Assembly (NCBI RefSeq): GCF_004365635.1
Contig: NZ_SOBH01000003.1
Span: forward strand, 620,001 to 684,000
Length of the DNA: 64,000 bases
Reading direction: 5' to 3'
DNA from: Litoreibacter halocynthiae
GTDB lineage: Bacteria; Pseudomonadota; Alphaproteobacteria; Rhodobacterales; Rhodobacteraceae
Shown: positions 26,635-36,602 of the stretch, piece by piece
How the letters are laid out: every line of letters starts with the position of its first letter
Position numbering within the stretch: the stretch's first letter is position 1
Translations under genes and position numbers: made by a program
Notes under the pieces: model-generated
The model's input: the letters and a program-made list of their open reading frames with translations, nothing else
Database searches by the model: none
Told to the model about the DNA's origin: nothing

Positions 26635-28305
26635 TTATCTCCCCAAGATACCGGGCAGGTTCAGCCCTTTTTCGCGCGCGCAGTCCAGCGCGATATCATA
26701 GCCAGCATCGGCGTGACGCATGACACCTGTTGCGGGATCATTCCACAAGACATTTGCGATGCGTCTGTCCGCATCTTCGGTGCCGTCGCAACAAATCACC
26801 ATGCCGGAATGTTGGGAAAAGCCCATGCCAACGCCACCGCCGTGATGCAGGGACACCCATGTGGCACCGCCCGCGACGTTCAGCATTGCGTTTAGCAGTG
26901 GCCAGTCCGACACGGCGTCGGAGCCGTCTTTCATGGCCTCCGTTTCGCGGTTGGGGGAGGCGACCGAGCCGCTGTCCAGATGGTCCCGCCCGATTACAAC
27001 TGGTGCGCTTAGCTCGCCGGTGCGGACCATCTCGTTGAACGCGAGACCAAGTTTGTCACGCAGACCCAGACCAACCCAGCAGATGCGGGCGGGCAGGCCC
27101 TGGAACTCGATCCGCTCGCGGGCCATGTCCAGCCAGTTGTGCAGGTGCGGATCGTCGATCAGCTCTTTGACCTTGGCGTCGGTTTTGTAGATATCCTCGG
27201 GGTCGCCAGACAGCGCGCACCAGCGGAACGGGCCTACGCCACGGCAAAACAGCGGACGAATGTAGGCGGGCACGAAGCCGGGGAAGGCGAAGGCGTTTTC
27301 CAGCCCTTCCTCGAGGGCGACCTGCCGGATGTTGTTGCCATAATCCAGCGTCGGCACGCCCGCGTTCCAGAAATCGACCATCGCGGCGACTTGAGTTTTC
27401 ATCGAGGCACGGGCGGCTATCTCGACAGCTTTCGGGTCGCTTTCCTGCTTCTGACGCCATTCCGCGACGGTCCAACCTTGCGGCAGATACCCGTGGACAG
27501 GGTCGTGGGCGGAGGTCTGGTCGGTGACCATATCAGGCTTCACGCCGCGCTTGACCAGTGCGGGGAAGACATCCGCCGCATTGCCGATCAGCGCCACGGA
27601 TTTGGCCTCACCTGCCTTGGTCCATTTGTCGATCAGGGCGAGAGCCTCGTCCAGATCGTGGGTCTTTTCATCGACGTAGCGTGTGCGCAGACGGAAGTCG
27701 GCTCGGGTCTCGTCACATTCGACAGCGAGGCAGCAAGCACCCGCCATCACTGCGGCCAGCGGCTGCGCGCCACCCATTCCGCCAAGGCCACCTGTCAAAA
27801 TCCAGCGCCCTTTGAGGTTGCCGTCATAATGCTGGCGACCCGCTTCCATGAAGGTCTCGTAGGTGCCTTGCACGATGCCTTGCGTCCCGATGTAGATCCA
27901 CGAGCCAGCCGTCATTTGACCGTACATCGCGAGGCCCTTTTTATCGAGCTCGTTGAAGTGATCCCAAGTCGCCCAATGCGGCACCAGATTGGAGTTGGCG
28001 ATCAGGACACGCGGTGCATCTTTGTGGGTGTTGAACACGCCGACGGGTTTGCCCGACTGCACCAACAGCGTTTGTGTATCCTCAAGGTCTTTCAGGGTGG
28101 CGACGATGGCGTCAAAATCTTCCCACGTCCGCGCCGCGCGCCCGATGCCGCCATAGACCACCAATTCGTGCGGGTTCTCGGCCACATCGGGGTGCAGGTT
28201 GTTCATCAGCATCCGCATCGGGGCCTCGGTGAGCCAGCTTTTGGCGGTAATTTCGGAGCCGGTTGGCGGGTAGACGTCACGCAGGTTGTGGCGGGAATTG
28301 GTCAT
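26635..28305 (-). CDS. hutU: Urocanate hydratase
   Basis: HutU adds water to urocanate to give imidazolonepropionate, the second step of histidine breakdown, using a tightly bound NAD+. The 556-aa length is standard. Signature segments include [19 protein letters not shown] near residues 36-54, [13 protein letters not shown] for NAD binding near 175, and the active-site region with [13 protein letters not shown] near 260. It overlaps hutG by four bases and runs into the Rieske oxygenase gene four bases after its stop. Confidence 0.97.
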   Translation of the reverse strand: MTNSRHNLRDVYPPTGSEITAKSWLTEAPMRMLMNNLHPDVAENPHELVVYGGIGRAARTWEDFDAIVATLKDLEDTQTLLVQSGKPVGVFNTHKDAPRVLIANSNLVPHWATWDHFNELDKKGLAMYGQMTAGSWIYIGTQGIVQGTYETFMEAGRQHYDGNLKGRWILTGGLGGMGGAQPLAAVMAGACCLAVECDETRADFRLRTRYVDEKTHDLDEALALIDKWTKAGEAKSVALIGNAADVFPALVKRGVKPDMVTDQTSAHDPVHGYLPQGWTVAEWRQKQESDPKAVEIAARASMKTQVAAMVDFWNAGVPTLDYGNNIRQVALEEGLENAFAFPGFVPAYIRPLFCRGVGPFRWCALSGDPEDIYKTDAKVKELIDDPHLHNWLDMARERIEFQGLPARICWVGLGLRDKLGLAFNEMVRTGELSAPVVIGRDHLDSGSVASPNRETEAMKDGSDAVSDWPLLNAMLNVAGGATWVSLHHGGGVGMGFSQHSGMVICCDGTEDADRRIANVLWNDPATGVMRHADAGYDIALDCAREKGLNLPGILGR

Positions 28306-29096
28306 GTGTTCATCTCCGGTGCGGTGTCATTCAGGGCGTGAAGGATGCCTGTCAGGCAGGTGCGCAGACGCGCGGCTTTTTCGGTGTTATAAGTCCAAGG
28401 TGGGGTCTCGTCGGTCAGGTAAGCCGATTGTGCGATTTCCATTTGGATTGCGTGCCACCCCTCGGCGGGGCGACCGTAGTGGCGGGTTGTCCAACCGCCT
28501 TTGAAGCGACCGTTCAAAATGCTGGTATAGCCGGAAGCAGACGCGGCAAGTTTGTGAACGACCTGTTCGATCTGCGACGCGCAGGTTGCGCCTGAATTGG
28601 TGCCGATGTTGAGATCGGGAAGCGTGCCTTCAAAAAGGAACGGAATGTTCGAGCGGATTGAATGGCAGTCATACAGGATCGCCAGCCCATGCAGATCGCG
28701 CACGCGGGTCAACTCGGCGGTAAGAGCCGCATGATAGGGCGCGTGAAACGCGTCGCGGCGGGTGTTGATGTCTTTTGCATCTGGTGGCGTGTCCCAGATG
28801 TCCAACCCGTCGAAATCCGTTAACGGAACCAGCGTTGTGGTGTTTTGACCCGGGTACAGGCTCTCGCCTTGCGGATCGCGGTTGGCGTCGATGACATAGC
28901 GGTGGAAGTTGGCGGTGACGGTGGTCACATCCGGCAAAAGCCCGTCGTAGAGCTGGTCGATATGCCAGTCGGTATCCGCCAGCTTGCGGCCATTATCGTT
29001 GAGCTGCGCGCGGATACCTTCCGGCACATATGTCCCCGTATGGGGCAACCCGAGGACGATCGGGCCGCTTCCTTGGGTGACGCTTACGGGGGTCAT
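28302..29096 (-). CDS. hutG: N-formylglutamate deformylase
   Basis: HutG cleaves N-formylglutamate to glutamate and formate, the last step of the five-step route. The 264-aa product has the family metal site: [12 protein letters not shown] near the start, [13 protein letters not shown], and [16 protein letters not shown] near residue 140. It belongs to the FGase family rather than the arginase-like HutG (formimidoylglutamase), which agrees with hutF being present here. Four-base overlaps on both sides (ATGA) show tight coupling with hutH and hutU. Confidence 0.95.
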   Translation of the reverse strand: MTPVSVTQGSGPIVLGLPHTGTYVPEGIRAQLNDNGRKLADTDWHIDQLYDGLLPDVTTVTANFHRYVIDANRDPQGESLYPGQNTTTLVPLTDFDGLDIWDTPPDAKDINTRRDAFHAPYHAALTAELTRVRDLHGLAILYDCHSIRSNIPFLFEGTLPDLNIGTNSGATCASQIEQVVHKLAASASGYTSILNGRFKGGWTTRHYGRPAEGWHAIQMEIAQSAYLTDETPPWTYNTEKAARLRTCLTGILHALNDTAPEMNT

Positions 29097-30634
29097 TCCG
29101 CCTGGCCTTTGACGAAGGCCGGCAGGTCCACGGATGCGGCAAGTGCGCCAGTTTCGACCAGTGTCGCAGCGGCTTCGATGGACGGCGCCATATAGCGGTC
29201 CTCGACAATTGAGGGCACCTGCGCGCGCAGGGTCGCCATCGCGGCTTTCAATGGGTCACTGGTCTGCAGTGGCGCGCGGAATTCGATGCCTTGCGCGCCG
29301 CACATCGCCTCGACCCCGAGGATCACATTCAGGTTCGCGTTCATCCGCAACAAGCGTCTTGCGGCGTGGGCGGCCATGGACACATGGTCTTCTTGGTTGG
29401 CGGACGTTGGCGTGCTGTCGGTGGTGCAGGGATTGGCGAGGTGCTTGTTCTCGCTCATCAAGGCGGCGGTTGTGACTTCGGCAATCATTAGGCCGGAGTT
29501 GAGGCCGGGATCAGGGGTCAGGAACGGTGGCAGGTCGAACGACAATGTCGGGTCGACCATCAGCGCCACGCGCCGTTGTGCGATTGCGCCAAGCTCGGAT
29601 ATCGCGACGGCGATCTGGTCGGCAGCAAAGCCCACAGGTTCGGCATGGAAATTCCCGCCCGAGACGATCAGGTTGTCATCCACCAGCACCAGCGGGTTGT
29701 CGGTGACGGCATTGGCCTCGATCTCCAGTGTGCGACCTGCGAAATGCAGCAGGTCCATCGCCGCACCTGTTACCTGCGGTTGGCAGCGGATGCAGTAGGG
29801 GTCTTGCACGCGGGTGTCGCCGTCCACATGGCTTTCGCGGATTTGCGAGCCTTCCATGAGGGCGCGCTGCGCACGCGCCACGGCGATCTGTCCGGCATGG
29901 CCGCGCAGGGTGTGGATCGCGTCCTGCAAGGGGGCGGTGGACCCCATGATGGCATCAGTCGACAGCGCGCATGTCAGCACGCAAGTCGCCGCGTTGCGCC
30001 ACGCGCCCCACAGGCCAACAAGGGCGCAGGCGGTGGAGAATTGGGTGCCGTTGATCAGGGCGAGGCCCTCTTTTGCGCCCAAAACGATGGGGGTTAGGCC
30101 CGCTTTGGCAAGTGCTTCACCGGCGGGCATGCGCAGGCCGCCGAATACGGCCTCGCCTTCGCCGATCATGGCTGCGGCCATATGGGCGAGGGGGGCCAGA
30201 TCGCCCGATGCGCCGACAGAGCCTTGGCCGGGGATCACCGGTGTGACGCCCTTGGCCAGCATGTCTTGGAGGATATCGACCGTGGTCATGGCCACGCCGG
30301 ATGCGCCGCGACCAAGTGACAGCAGTTTCAGCACCATCATCAGCCGTGTTGTGGCCTCGTCCAGCGCCTCACCCACGCCGCAGCAATGGGACAGGATCAG
30401 GTTGCGTTGAAGAGTGGCCACATCCTTCGCGGCGATCTTGACGCTGGCGAGTTTGCCGAAACCCGTGTTCACACCGTAGACGGCAGCGTCGCCATTTGCC
30501 GCATTTGTGACAAGGGCCTGCGCGGCTTTGATACCAGCGTGTGAGGAGGGGGACAGGACCACGGCGTGTTTGTTGGCCCAGATGTCTTGCAACTGCGCCA
30601 AGGTCGCCGCACCGGGTGTGAGTGTAATTGTCAT
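29093..30634 (-). CDS. hutH: Histidine ammonia-lyase
   Basis: HutH removes ammonia from histidine to form urocanate, the entry step of the pathway. The 513-aa protein carries the Ala142-Ser143-Gly144 triplet, in [15 protein letters not shown], which cyclises to the MIO prosthetic group; GVNTGFG near residue 54 holds the catalytic Tyr. The histidine-type assignment over phenylalanine or tyrosine lyase rests on its place between hutI and hutG. It overlaps both neighbours by four bases. Confidence 0.96.
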   Translation of the reverse strand: MTITLTPGAATLAQLQDIWANKHAVVLSPSSHAGIKAAQALVTNAANGDAAVYGVNTGFGKLASVKIAAKDVATLQRNLILSHCCGVGEALDEATTRLMMVLKLLSLGRGASGVAMTTVDILQDMLAKGVTPVIPGQGSVGASGDLAPLAHMAAAMIGEGEAVFGGLRMPAGEALAKAGLTPIVLGAKEGLALINGTQFSTACALVGLWGAWRNAATCVLTCALSTDAIMGSTAPLQDAIHTLRGHAGQIAVARAQRALMEGSQIRESHVDGDTRVQDPYCIRCQPQVTGAAMDLLHFAGRTLEIEANAVTDNPLVLVDDNLIVSGGNFHAEPVGFAADQIAVAISELGAIAQRRVALMVDPTLSFDLPPFLTPDPGLNSGLMIAEVTTAALMSENKHLANPCTTDSTPTSANQEDHVSMAAHAARRLLRMNANLNVILGVEAMCGAQGIEFRAPLQTSDPLKAAMATLRAQVPSIVEDRYMAPSIEAAATLVETGALAASVDLPAFVKGQAE

Positions 30635-31824
30635 AGCGATCCCTTAAAGATGCGATTGTGAAGCGGGTTGAACCCGATGCGGTAGGCAAGTTCAGCCGGA
30701 TGTGTCGCATCCCAGATGCACAGATCGGCGCGTGCGCCTGCGATGATCCGGCCACGATCCGTGACACCAAGGGCGCGCGCGGCGTGAACCGTCATGCCCA
30801 ACAAAGCCTCAAGCGGAGTCATGCGAAACAAGGTACAGGCCATGTTCATCGTCAGCAGTGGCGAGGTCAGCGGCGAGGAACCGGGATTGCAATCGGTGGC
30901 CAGTGCCATCGGCACGCCGTGGTCGCGGAAGGCTTGGATGGGCGGGCTTTGGGTCTCGCGCAGTGTGTAGAATGCACCGGGCAGCACAACGGCGACGGTT
31001 CCGGATTTCGCCAAAGCTTGCGCATCGGCGTCGGTGGCATATTCCACATGATCCGCGCTGAGGGCGCCGTAGTGTGCGGCCAGTTGCGTGCCGCCGATGT
31101 TGGACAGTTGTTCGGCGTGCAGCTTTATCGGCAAATCCAGCTCAACCGCCACATCGAACACCCGCGCAATTTGAGCGGTATCAAAGGCGATCCCCTCGCA
31201 AAATCCATCCACTGCATCGACCAAGCCTTCGGCATGGGCGGCGCGCAGGGTCGGGATGCAGATATCGTCGATATAGGCGTCTGGCTTGTCTTTGTATTCG
31301 GGCGGCACCGCATGTGCGCCAAGGAAACTGGTGCGCAGGTCGACGGGGCGGACCTGTGCAATCTGGCGGGCGACGCGGAGCATCTTCAATTCTGTCTCGC
31401 GGTCCAATCCATAACCGGATTTCACTTCGATGAGGGTGACACCTTCGGCGATCAGCGCATCCACACGAGTGAGGGCGTCTGCCAGCAATTCTTGTTCGGT
31501 GGCGATGCGCGTAGCCGTCACGGTCGAAACAATTCCACCGCCAGCACGGGCGACTTCTTCGTAACTGGCACCGTTCAAACGCAGCTCGAATTCCGTGGCA
31601 CGATTGCCGCCAAAGACGATATGGGTATGACAGTCGATCAACGCGGGCGTGACAAGCCGCCCACCGAGATCAAGTGTCGTGTCACAGTGGTAAGCAGGTG
31701 GAACGTCCGCAGCATTGCCGACCCACGAGATTTTCTCACCATCCAGGGCAATGGCACCTTCTTCGATCAATCCGTAATCTTGATTGTCTCGCAGGGTTAC
31801 AATTTTTGCGTTGGTTAAGAGCAT
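30631..31824 (-). CDS. hutI: Imidazolonepropionase
   Basis: HutI opens the imidazolone ring to give N-formimidoylglutamate. It is a metal-dependent amidohydrolase of 397 aa: [13 protein letters not shown] near residue 70 holds the HxH metal ligands, [15 protein letters not shown] follows near 145, LHAEQLSN gives a third His, and TDCNPGSSP near 315 supplies the Asp. The ATG at 31824 begins [15 protein letters not shown], a common HutI start. It is the first gene of the leftward hutIHGU-oxygenase operon and faces hutF across a short control region. Confidence 0.95.
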   Translation of the reverse strand: MLLTNAKIVTLRDNQDYGLIEEGAIALDGEKISWVGNAADVPPAYHCDTTLDLGGRLVTPALIDCHTHIVFGGNRATEFELRLNGASYEEVARAGGGIVSTVTATRIATEQELLADALTRVDALIAEGVTLIEVKSGYGLDRETELKMLRVARQIAQVRPVDLRTSFLGAHAVPPEYKDKPDAYIDDICIPTLRAAHAEGLVDAVDGFCEGIAFDTAQIARVFDVAVELDLPIKLHAEQLSNIGGTQLAAHYGALSADHVEYATDADAQALAKSGTVAVVLPGAFYTLRETQSPPIQAFRDHGVPMALATDCNPGSSPLTSPLLTMNMACTLFRMTPLEALLGMTVHAARALGVTDRGRIIAGARADLCIWDATHPAELAYRIGFNPLHNRIFKGSL

Positions 31825-31861
31825 GGGTCGACTCACTTGCAAATTAACGTGCTTAATGTTT

Positions 31862-31877
31862 TTATGTGCGTACATAA
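31862..31877. promoter_or_regulatory. Probable HutC operator between hutI and hutF
   Basis: TTATGT-GCGT-ACATAA is a perfect 6-bp inverted repeat with a 4-base spacer. It sits in the 76-base region between the divergent hutI and hutF genes, so one bound HutC dimer could block both promoters. GntR regulators of the HutC branch use AT-rich palindromes with a TGT..ACA core, which this matches. Confidence 0.65.
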
Positions 31878-31900
31878 TAACATGTCAAGCGGAGTGACTG

Positions 31901-33265
31901 ATGCAAACCATTTGGGCTGAGACGGCGCTACTGCCATCGGGATGGGCCGCAGGCGTACGGGTTGATATTGATGTGCAGGGACGCATTTGTGGCGTTCAGA
32001 CAAATGCGCCTGCACATGGCACGCGTGTTGGGATGCTGCTGCCTGCGCCTGTGAACGTTCATAGTCATGCGTTTCAACGCGCAATGGCAGGCCTGACCGA
32101 AAGGCGCGGCCCCGACCCGAGTGACAGCTTTTGGACATGGCGCCAGTTGATGTTCCGCTTTCTTGATCGCCTTACACCTGACCACATCGAAGCGATCACA
32201 GCTTTTGTGCAGATGGAAATGCTAGAGGCGGGTTATGGTGCGTCGGTCGAGTTTCACTATTTGCATCACCAACCGGGCGGGGTGGCCTATGACAACATCG
32301 CAGAGACATCTACACGGTTGCTGGCCGCTGCGGATCAAACGGGCATGGGTCTGTGCCTCTTGCCCGTTCACTATCAATATGGCGGATGTGACCAGCGCGC
32401 TCTGACGGCGGGACAAATCCGGTTTGGTAATACGATGGAGCAGTTTCAAGCGCTTCATGATGCGGCATCTGCCAACTTTACTGGCGCGCCAGCTGACAGC
32501 GCAATTGGTGTTGCACCGCATTCTTTGCGGGCTGTCGGCATAGAAGATCTCAAAACGTATAACGCGATATTCCCAAACGGGCCGATACATATGCATCTGG
32601 CGGAGCAAAAAGCAGAAGTCGTTGAAGTCGAGCAACATTGGGGCGCACGGCCTGTGACATGGGCGCTGGAAAATATGGAACTCGACCCGCGTTGGTGCTT
32701 GATCCACTGCACCCAGATGACCGTGGAAGAAACCATCGCTCTTGCGGGGTCAGGCGCGGTTGCGGGTCTTTGCCCGATTACGGAAAGCAGCCTTGGAGAT
32801 GGAATTTTCGACGCTGTGCGTTGGGTGGAAAATAACGGTGCCTTTGCCATCGGGTCTGACAGCAACATCCGCATTTCGCTGAGTGAGGAGTTGCGCACGC
32901 TGGACTACTCGCAGCGCTTGCGTGATGGCACGCGCGCCGCCCTCGCTTCACCAGATAAATCGACGGGCCGTCGCATGTATGATGGTATTCTGAAAGGCGG
33001 TGCGCAGGCATCAAGACGCCAGACAGGTTGCATTGAGGTTGGATGCTGGGCTGACCTGCTCTCGCTTGACACAACTTCCGAACATCTGTTGGGCAGGGTG
33101 GGCGACACAGCACTAGATTCTTGGATTTTCGCAGGCGACGATCGGTTGGTTACAGATGTTTGGTCAGCGGGCCGGCATATGGTAGAGGACGGCCAGCATG
33201 TGCAGCGGGCAAAGATTGTTACTGCCTATAAACAAGTGATTAACGCATTGAGAGACGACTTGTGA
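31901..33265 (+). CDS. hutF: Formimidoylglutamate deiminase
   Basis: HutF hydrolyses N-formimidoylglutamate to N-formylglutamate and ammonia, which HutG then deformylates. The 454-aa amidohydrolase has the metal motif NVHSHAFQRAMAG near residue 53, followed by YGASVEFHYLHH, GVAPHSLRAV near 206, HMHLAEQ near 235 and the Asp of GSDSNIRISL near 320. An AGCGGAG site precedes the ATG at 31901. It is coupled to hutC by a four-base overlap. HutF with HutG defines the five-step histidine route. Confidence 0.95.
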   Translation: MQTIWAETALLPSGWAAGVRVDIDVQGRICGVQTNAPAHGTRVGMLLPAPVNVHSHAFQRAMAGLTERRGPDPSDSFWTWRQLMFRFLDRLTPDHIEAITAFVQMEMLEAGYGASVEFHYLHHQPGGVAYDNIAETSTRLLAAADQTGMGLCLLPVHYQYGGCDQRALTAGQIRFGNTMEQFQALHDAASANFTGAPADSAIGVAPHSLRAVGIEDLKTYNAIFPNGPIHMHLAEQKAEVVEVEQHWGARPVTWALENMELDPRWCLIHCTQMTVEETIALAGSGAVAGLCPITESSLGDGIFDAVRWVENNGAFAIGSDSNIRISLSEELRTLDYSQRLRDGTRAALASPDKSTGRRMYDGILKGGAQASRRQTGCIEVGCWADLLSLDTTSEHLLGRVGDTALDSWIFAGDDRLVTDVWSAGRHMVEDGQHVQRAKIVTAYKQVINALRDDL

Positions 33266-33963
33266 ACACACCTTCCTTTCGGAATTGGCAAAGCGTGCAG
33301 GATGAAGTGCTGCGACGTATTCATGCGCGAGAATGGGCGCCCGGTGATTTGATCCCAAATGAGGCTGATTTGGCGATTGAGTTCGGGTGCGCCCGTTCAA
33401 CAGTGAACCGTGCGTTGCGGTCATTGGCTGAAAGCGGTCTGCTGGATCGTAAGCGAAAAGTGGGAACGCGGGTCGCGGCGCAACCTGTTGCCAAGGCCAC
33501 GCTGGATATCGCAGTGATCCGGCATGAAGTCGAAGAACATGGTGCAAAATACGGCTATCAATTGATCGCACGTGATATTGCCATACCGCCCCTCAGCGTC
33601 AGTGGTGCCATGAAAACCAAGGCTGACGACAAGCTACTCCACGTTCGCGCGCTGCATCTTGCAGATGATGAGGCCTATGCGATTGAGGATCGGTGGATCA
33701 ATATACGCGTAGTTCCAGACGCCGAAGCTGAGATGTTTCAATCTGTAAGTGCGAATGAATGGCTGATGAAACACGCGCCTTACACGCATGGTGAAATTGC
33801 ATTTTCTGCTGCGCAGGCATCAACCGGAGACGCAGAAATCATGGGTGTCGCCGAAAACAGTGCACTATTTGCAATTGACCGTTTGACTTGGGACAGCGCC
33901 GCGTCGGTTACAAAAGTAAGGCTCCTGTTCACACCAGGGTACCAGTTGCGAACCGGTCTTTGA
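33262..33963 (+). CDS. hutC: Histidine utilization repressor, GntR/HutC family
   Basis: HutC is a GntR-family repressor that is released by urocanate. The 233-aa product has the GntR winged helix at about residues 8-72 (NEADLAIEFGCARSTVNRALRSL) and a UTRA ligand-binding domain after it. The start is GTG 33262, overlapping the end of hutF by four bases. It very probably binds the palindrome between hutI and hutF and thus also controls the Rieske and PhyH genes at the far end of the hutI operon. Confidence 0.93.
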   Translation: MNTPSFRNWQSVQDEVLRRIHAREWAPGDLIPNEADLAIEFGCARSTVNRALRSLAESGLLDRKRKVGTRVAAQPVAKATLDIAVIRHEVEEHGAKYGYQLIARDIAIPPLSVSGAMKTKADDKLLHVRALHLADDEAYAIEDRWINIRVVPDAEAEMFQSVSANEWLMKHAPYTHGEIAFSAAQASTGDAEIMGVAENSALFAIDRLTWDSAASVTKVRLLFTPGYQLRTGL

Positions 33964-33993
33964 CTTTGAAGTCTTGATGGGTTGACCGCGCTC

Positions 33994-34367
33994 TTACGGT
34001 AGCTCGGCCCGTTGGTCCCTAAACGCAGCTGATTTCTTTGATTTGATCATGCTGAGTGAAAACCGAAAAGCGTTTACTTCCCGGACGGTGCTTAGTTGCC
34101 CATAGAGGTCGTAGAGTGTGCGGATGGTCGTGGCTTCTGCGCTGTTTAACTTCAACGTTCTGCCATCCGGATCAAAACCCAGAGGCACGTTGCCGCCCAT
34201 CCAAAGCCCCCGCGCTTCGAGGCTGCAATCTTGTCGCGGATGCGGTCTGTTGTCTCTTCACGTTCTAACTGCGCAAATGTCAGCAGCATGTTCAGGGGCA
34301 GTTGCCCCGTACTGGTCGCTGTGGCGAAGGATTCGTGCCCGGCCTTTTGCGCCGCGCGGACAGCCAA
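33994..34367 (-). pseudogene. Serine recombinase remnant
   Basis: Pieces of a serine recombinase (resolvase/Recombinase domain) are found in two minus-strand frames. The upstream piece has STGQLPLNMLLTFAQLERE and RIRDKIAASKRGG; the next piece, in another frame near 34200, has MGGNVPLGFDPDGRTL and NSAEATTIRTLYDLYGQL. The catalytic N-terminus and the C-terminal part are gone. It is a dead copy that marks a former mobile element at this site, directly after hutC. Confidence 0.8.
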
Positions 34368-34376
34368 GGCACCGCA

Positions 34377-34736
34377 TCAATTCTGAACATGGCGTCCATG
34401 GCATCATCGGAAAAAGGGTTCCCTAGTCGCACGGCCTACGGCGCGACCAAGGCCGCTGTGATCGGGTTAACCAAGGCGATTGCCGCCGATTTCGTAGCAC
34501 AAAACTTGCGTTGTAACGCGCTATGCCCCGGCACGGTCGACACCCCATCACTACAAGGGCGCATCACGTCCGCGCCTGATCCTGTGCAGGCGGAAAAAGA
34601 CTTTGTAGCGCGACAGCCAATGGGTCGTTTGACAACCGTCGACGACCTGACGCCAACGATTGTGCATCTATTGTCGGATGGCGGTAGCTTTGTGACCGGG
34701 CAAGCCGTTTTGGTTGATGGTGGCGTCACGATCTAA
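34377..34736 (+). pseudogene. Short-chain dehydrogenase/reductase, C-terminal half only
   Basis: The frame shows the second half of an SDR: ILNMASMASS (the catalytic Ser region), the YxxxK motif in AYGATKAAVIGLTKA, then NALCPGTVDTP and the typical end [12 protein letters not shown]. The NAD-binding Rossmann front with its TGxxxGIG motif is missing and is replaced by the recombinase remnant. Without it the product cannot be functional. The frame is open upstream to 34302, but that part belongs to the antisense of the recombinase piece. Confidence 0.85.
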
Positions 34737-34770
34737 CGACGCGATCCAAGGTTTGGGAGGGCCGAAAATC

Positions 34771-34971
34771 ATGACGTATCTTGTGGAAATGAAAGGGATC
34801 GAAAAACGCTTTTCGGGTGTTCACGCCCTGAAAGCGGTGCAATTCGATCTGAAACCCGGAGAAGTCCATGCCCTCATGGGGGAAAATGGCGCGGGGAAAT
34901 CCACTTTGATGAAGATCATGTCCGGCATCTATCCCCGCGATGGCGGTGAGATGTTTGTTGATGGGAAACAG
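34771..34971 (+). pseudogene. Sugar ABC transporter ATPase, N-terminal fragment
   Basis: From ATG 34771, with a GGGAGG site upstream, the first 67 residues are a sugar-type ABC ATPase (RbsA family) including the Walker A loop GENGAGKST at about 37-45. At VDGKQ (about 34971) the family sequence stops and the same frame runs into hydrophobic sequence from an unrelated Na+/H+ antiporter. The signature motif, Walker B and second domain are missing. It follows the SDR fragment, so an SDR plus sugar transporter operon was probably cut here. Confidence 0.85.
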
Positions 34972-35579
34972 GCGCTGCTGCTTATAACGCTTGGCGTGCT
35001 GTTCCTCGGTGGGTTGCTGGCTCGCAAGAATGGTCACCTCACACGTTTTTCGCGCGTCGCGATGCTGTTGCTTCTCGGAGTTCTTGTGGGATAGGCCGGT
35101 TTGAACATCGTGCCCCAATACGCCTCGGACTTATTAGAGCCGGTTTCTGTCGTAGCTTTGACGATGGTTGCCTTTTTACTTGGTGGCGAGCTGACGCGTG
35201 AGAACATGACCAGCAATGGGCGGGCAATCTTTTCGATCTCGCTGAGCGTCGTGATCGGGACAACTTTGGCCATCTGGGCAGGCTTCACTGCATTTGGTCT
35301 CGATCCTTCCTCGCGCTCTAGCTTGAACCAATTGCGACGGCAACGGACCCCGCTGCGATCTCAAAAGTTATTTGCCAGTCTGGTATGCGCAACGGATTCA
35401 CCTCGACACTCAAAGGCATTATCGCAATTGATGATGTTTGGGGCTTATTTGTTTTCAGCATCTGCCCTGCGCTTGTGGATCAGTCTGGCGGCTGGGCGGC
35501 ACCGATGCTGGGGGCGGGGCGCGATATGGGGGTGCAATTCTGCTTGGTCTGTGAGTTGGCATCCCGTCCGCCTTCCTGA
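34972..35579 (+). pseudogene. Na+/H+ antiporter remnant with stop and frameshifts
   Basis: Sequence of a CPA-type cation:proton antiporter is readable but broken. It starts fused to the ABC fragment ([20 protein letters not shown]), has an in-frame TAG at 35092-35094, and continues LNIVPQYASDLLEPVSVVAL and TMVAFLLGGELT. It shifts frame near 35310-35330, resumes with IATATDPAAIS and MRNGFTSTLKGIIAIDDVWG, and shifts again near 35530 (ILLGL-stop-VGIPSAFLTGRL). Both ends are missing. At least three inactivating changes make this a clear pseudogene. Confidence 0.85.
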
Positions 35580-35882
35580 CGGGTCGCTTAGCCCCCGTGA
35601 ACCGCTCCAGACAGAGGCGATAGCTGCAGCGTCCTTCAAACAAAAGTCCGCTCTTGTTTCCGTTGCGCCAAAAGCGCCGCTCCTGCAGAGAATGCCTGCG
35701 TTCCGCCCCGTGTAGATGTGAAAAGGAATACTTTGCCGCCAAATGGCCTGAAGGTCTGCCATGCGGGCATTGTGAGCTTCCGCTGTGGTCGCGCCAACGA
35801 TGGCCATGGGACGGTGGCACGAGTTTGTTGGGCGCGGTGAACCTGAAAACACCACGCCTTGATAGGGTCATTTCCAGACCCC
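35580..35882. other. Stretch without a recognisable gene
   Basis: After the antiporter remnant, about 300 bases carry only short frames. One plus-strand piece reads CEKEYFAAKWPEGLPCGHC, faintly like the zinc-ribbon front of IS1595-type transposases, but it is too short to call. It is probably more debris from the same rearranged region. Confidence 0.3.
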
Positions 35883-36548
35883 TTATTTCAGGATTTCGAT
35901 CATTTCGGAGTAGCCGCGTGATGTGGCGTGTTGCAGCGGTGTGACCCCATCGCGATCTCCGATGGATTTATCTGCACCTGCATCAACGAGGATTTGCACT
36001 GTCTTGATATGATCTGCGCCACCGTCGCCCAATACGACCGCTTCAATCAGCGCCGTCCATGCCAGATTATTGATATGATCCAGCGGCGCGCCACCTGCAA
36101 CAAGACGCGCGACAACGTCGTGATGTCCAAGGTGGGCGGCGGCAATAAGTGCTGTGCCGTCATAAACGCTGGTGATCAGGTCCGGCGCGTTCCCAAGTTC
36201 CATTGCCAGTGACACCATTTCGGGATCGTCCGCGACGGCTGCGATGGTCAGCACGTCATAGACCTGATTTTCCAAGGCATTCATATCCGCGCCACCGTTT
36301 GCAAGTGCTGCAAGCGCATCATCATGTGATGCAAAGGCCGCGATATGAGTGGGCGTGCGCTGGGACCGGTCACGGATGCCCACATCAGCACCTGCTGCGA
36401 TCAGACGGTTAATCTCATCAACGTCGCCTTGATGGGCGGCAAGATGCAAACCTGTGTATGACGCGATGTCGGACGCGGACGGGGCAGTCTGTGCGTGCCC
36501 GGAACCGGCAGTGCCGAATGCCAAGGCGAGTAGGAGGGAGCGAAACAT
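35883..36548 (-). CDS. Exported ankyrin repeat protein
   Basis: This is a 221-aa periplasmic protein. It starts with a signal peptide (MFRSLLLALAFGTAGSGHA, cut near residue 19). The rest is about five ankyrin repeats from residue 30 on, seen as TGLHLAAHQGDVDEINRLI, THIAAFASHDDALAAL, TALIAAAHLGHHDVV, TALIEAVVLGDGG and TPLQHATSRGYSEMI. Ankyrin repeats bind proteins; in bacteria exported ones often sit with redox or haem proteins. It lies 54 bases downstream of the HbpS-like gene on the same strand and is the last gene of the kinase cluster. ATG 36548 is preferred over 36563. Confidence 0.88.
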   Translation of the reverse strand: MFRSLLLALAFGTAGSGHAQTAPSASDIASYTGLHLAAHQGDVDEINRLIAAGADVGIRDRSQRTPTHIAAFASHDDALAALANGGADMNALENQVYDVLTIAAVADDPEMVSLAMELGNAPDLITSVYDGTALIAAAHLGHHDVVARLVAGGAPLDHINNLAWTALIEAVVLGDGGADHIKTVQILVDAGADKSIGDRDGVTPLQHATSRGYSEMIEILK

Positions 36549-36602
36549 GATGTTGCCTTTCAAGCGTGGGTGCCCGTCCCCAAAAGGGACGGGCCAGCCG
36601 GG

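Noticed and set aside
27139-28341. A 400-codon plus-strand frame opposite hutU
   Set aside because: It is a shadow of hutU. Its protein has no family features and a composition typical of antisense reading.
30658-31818. A 386-codon plus-strand frame opposite hutI
   Set aside because: It covers hutI almost exactly and has no coding signature, while HutI motifs on the other strand are clear.
35654-35944. A possible IS1595 transposase front (KWPEGLPCGHC)
   Set aside because: Only a dozen residues look similar, with no catalytic domain and no terminal repeats visible.
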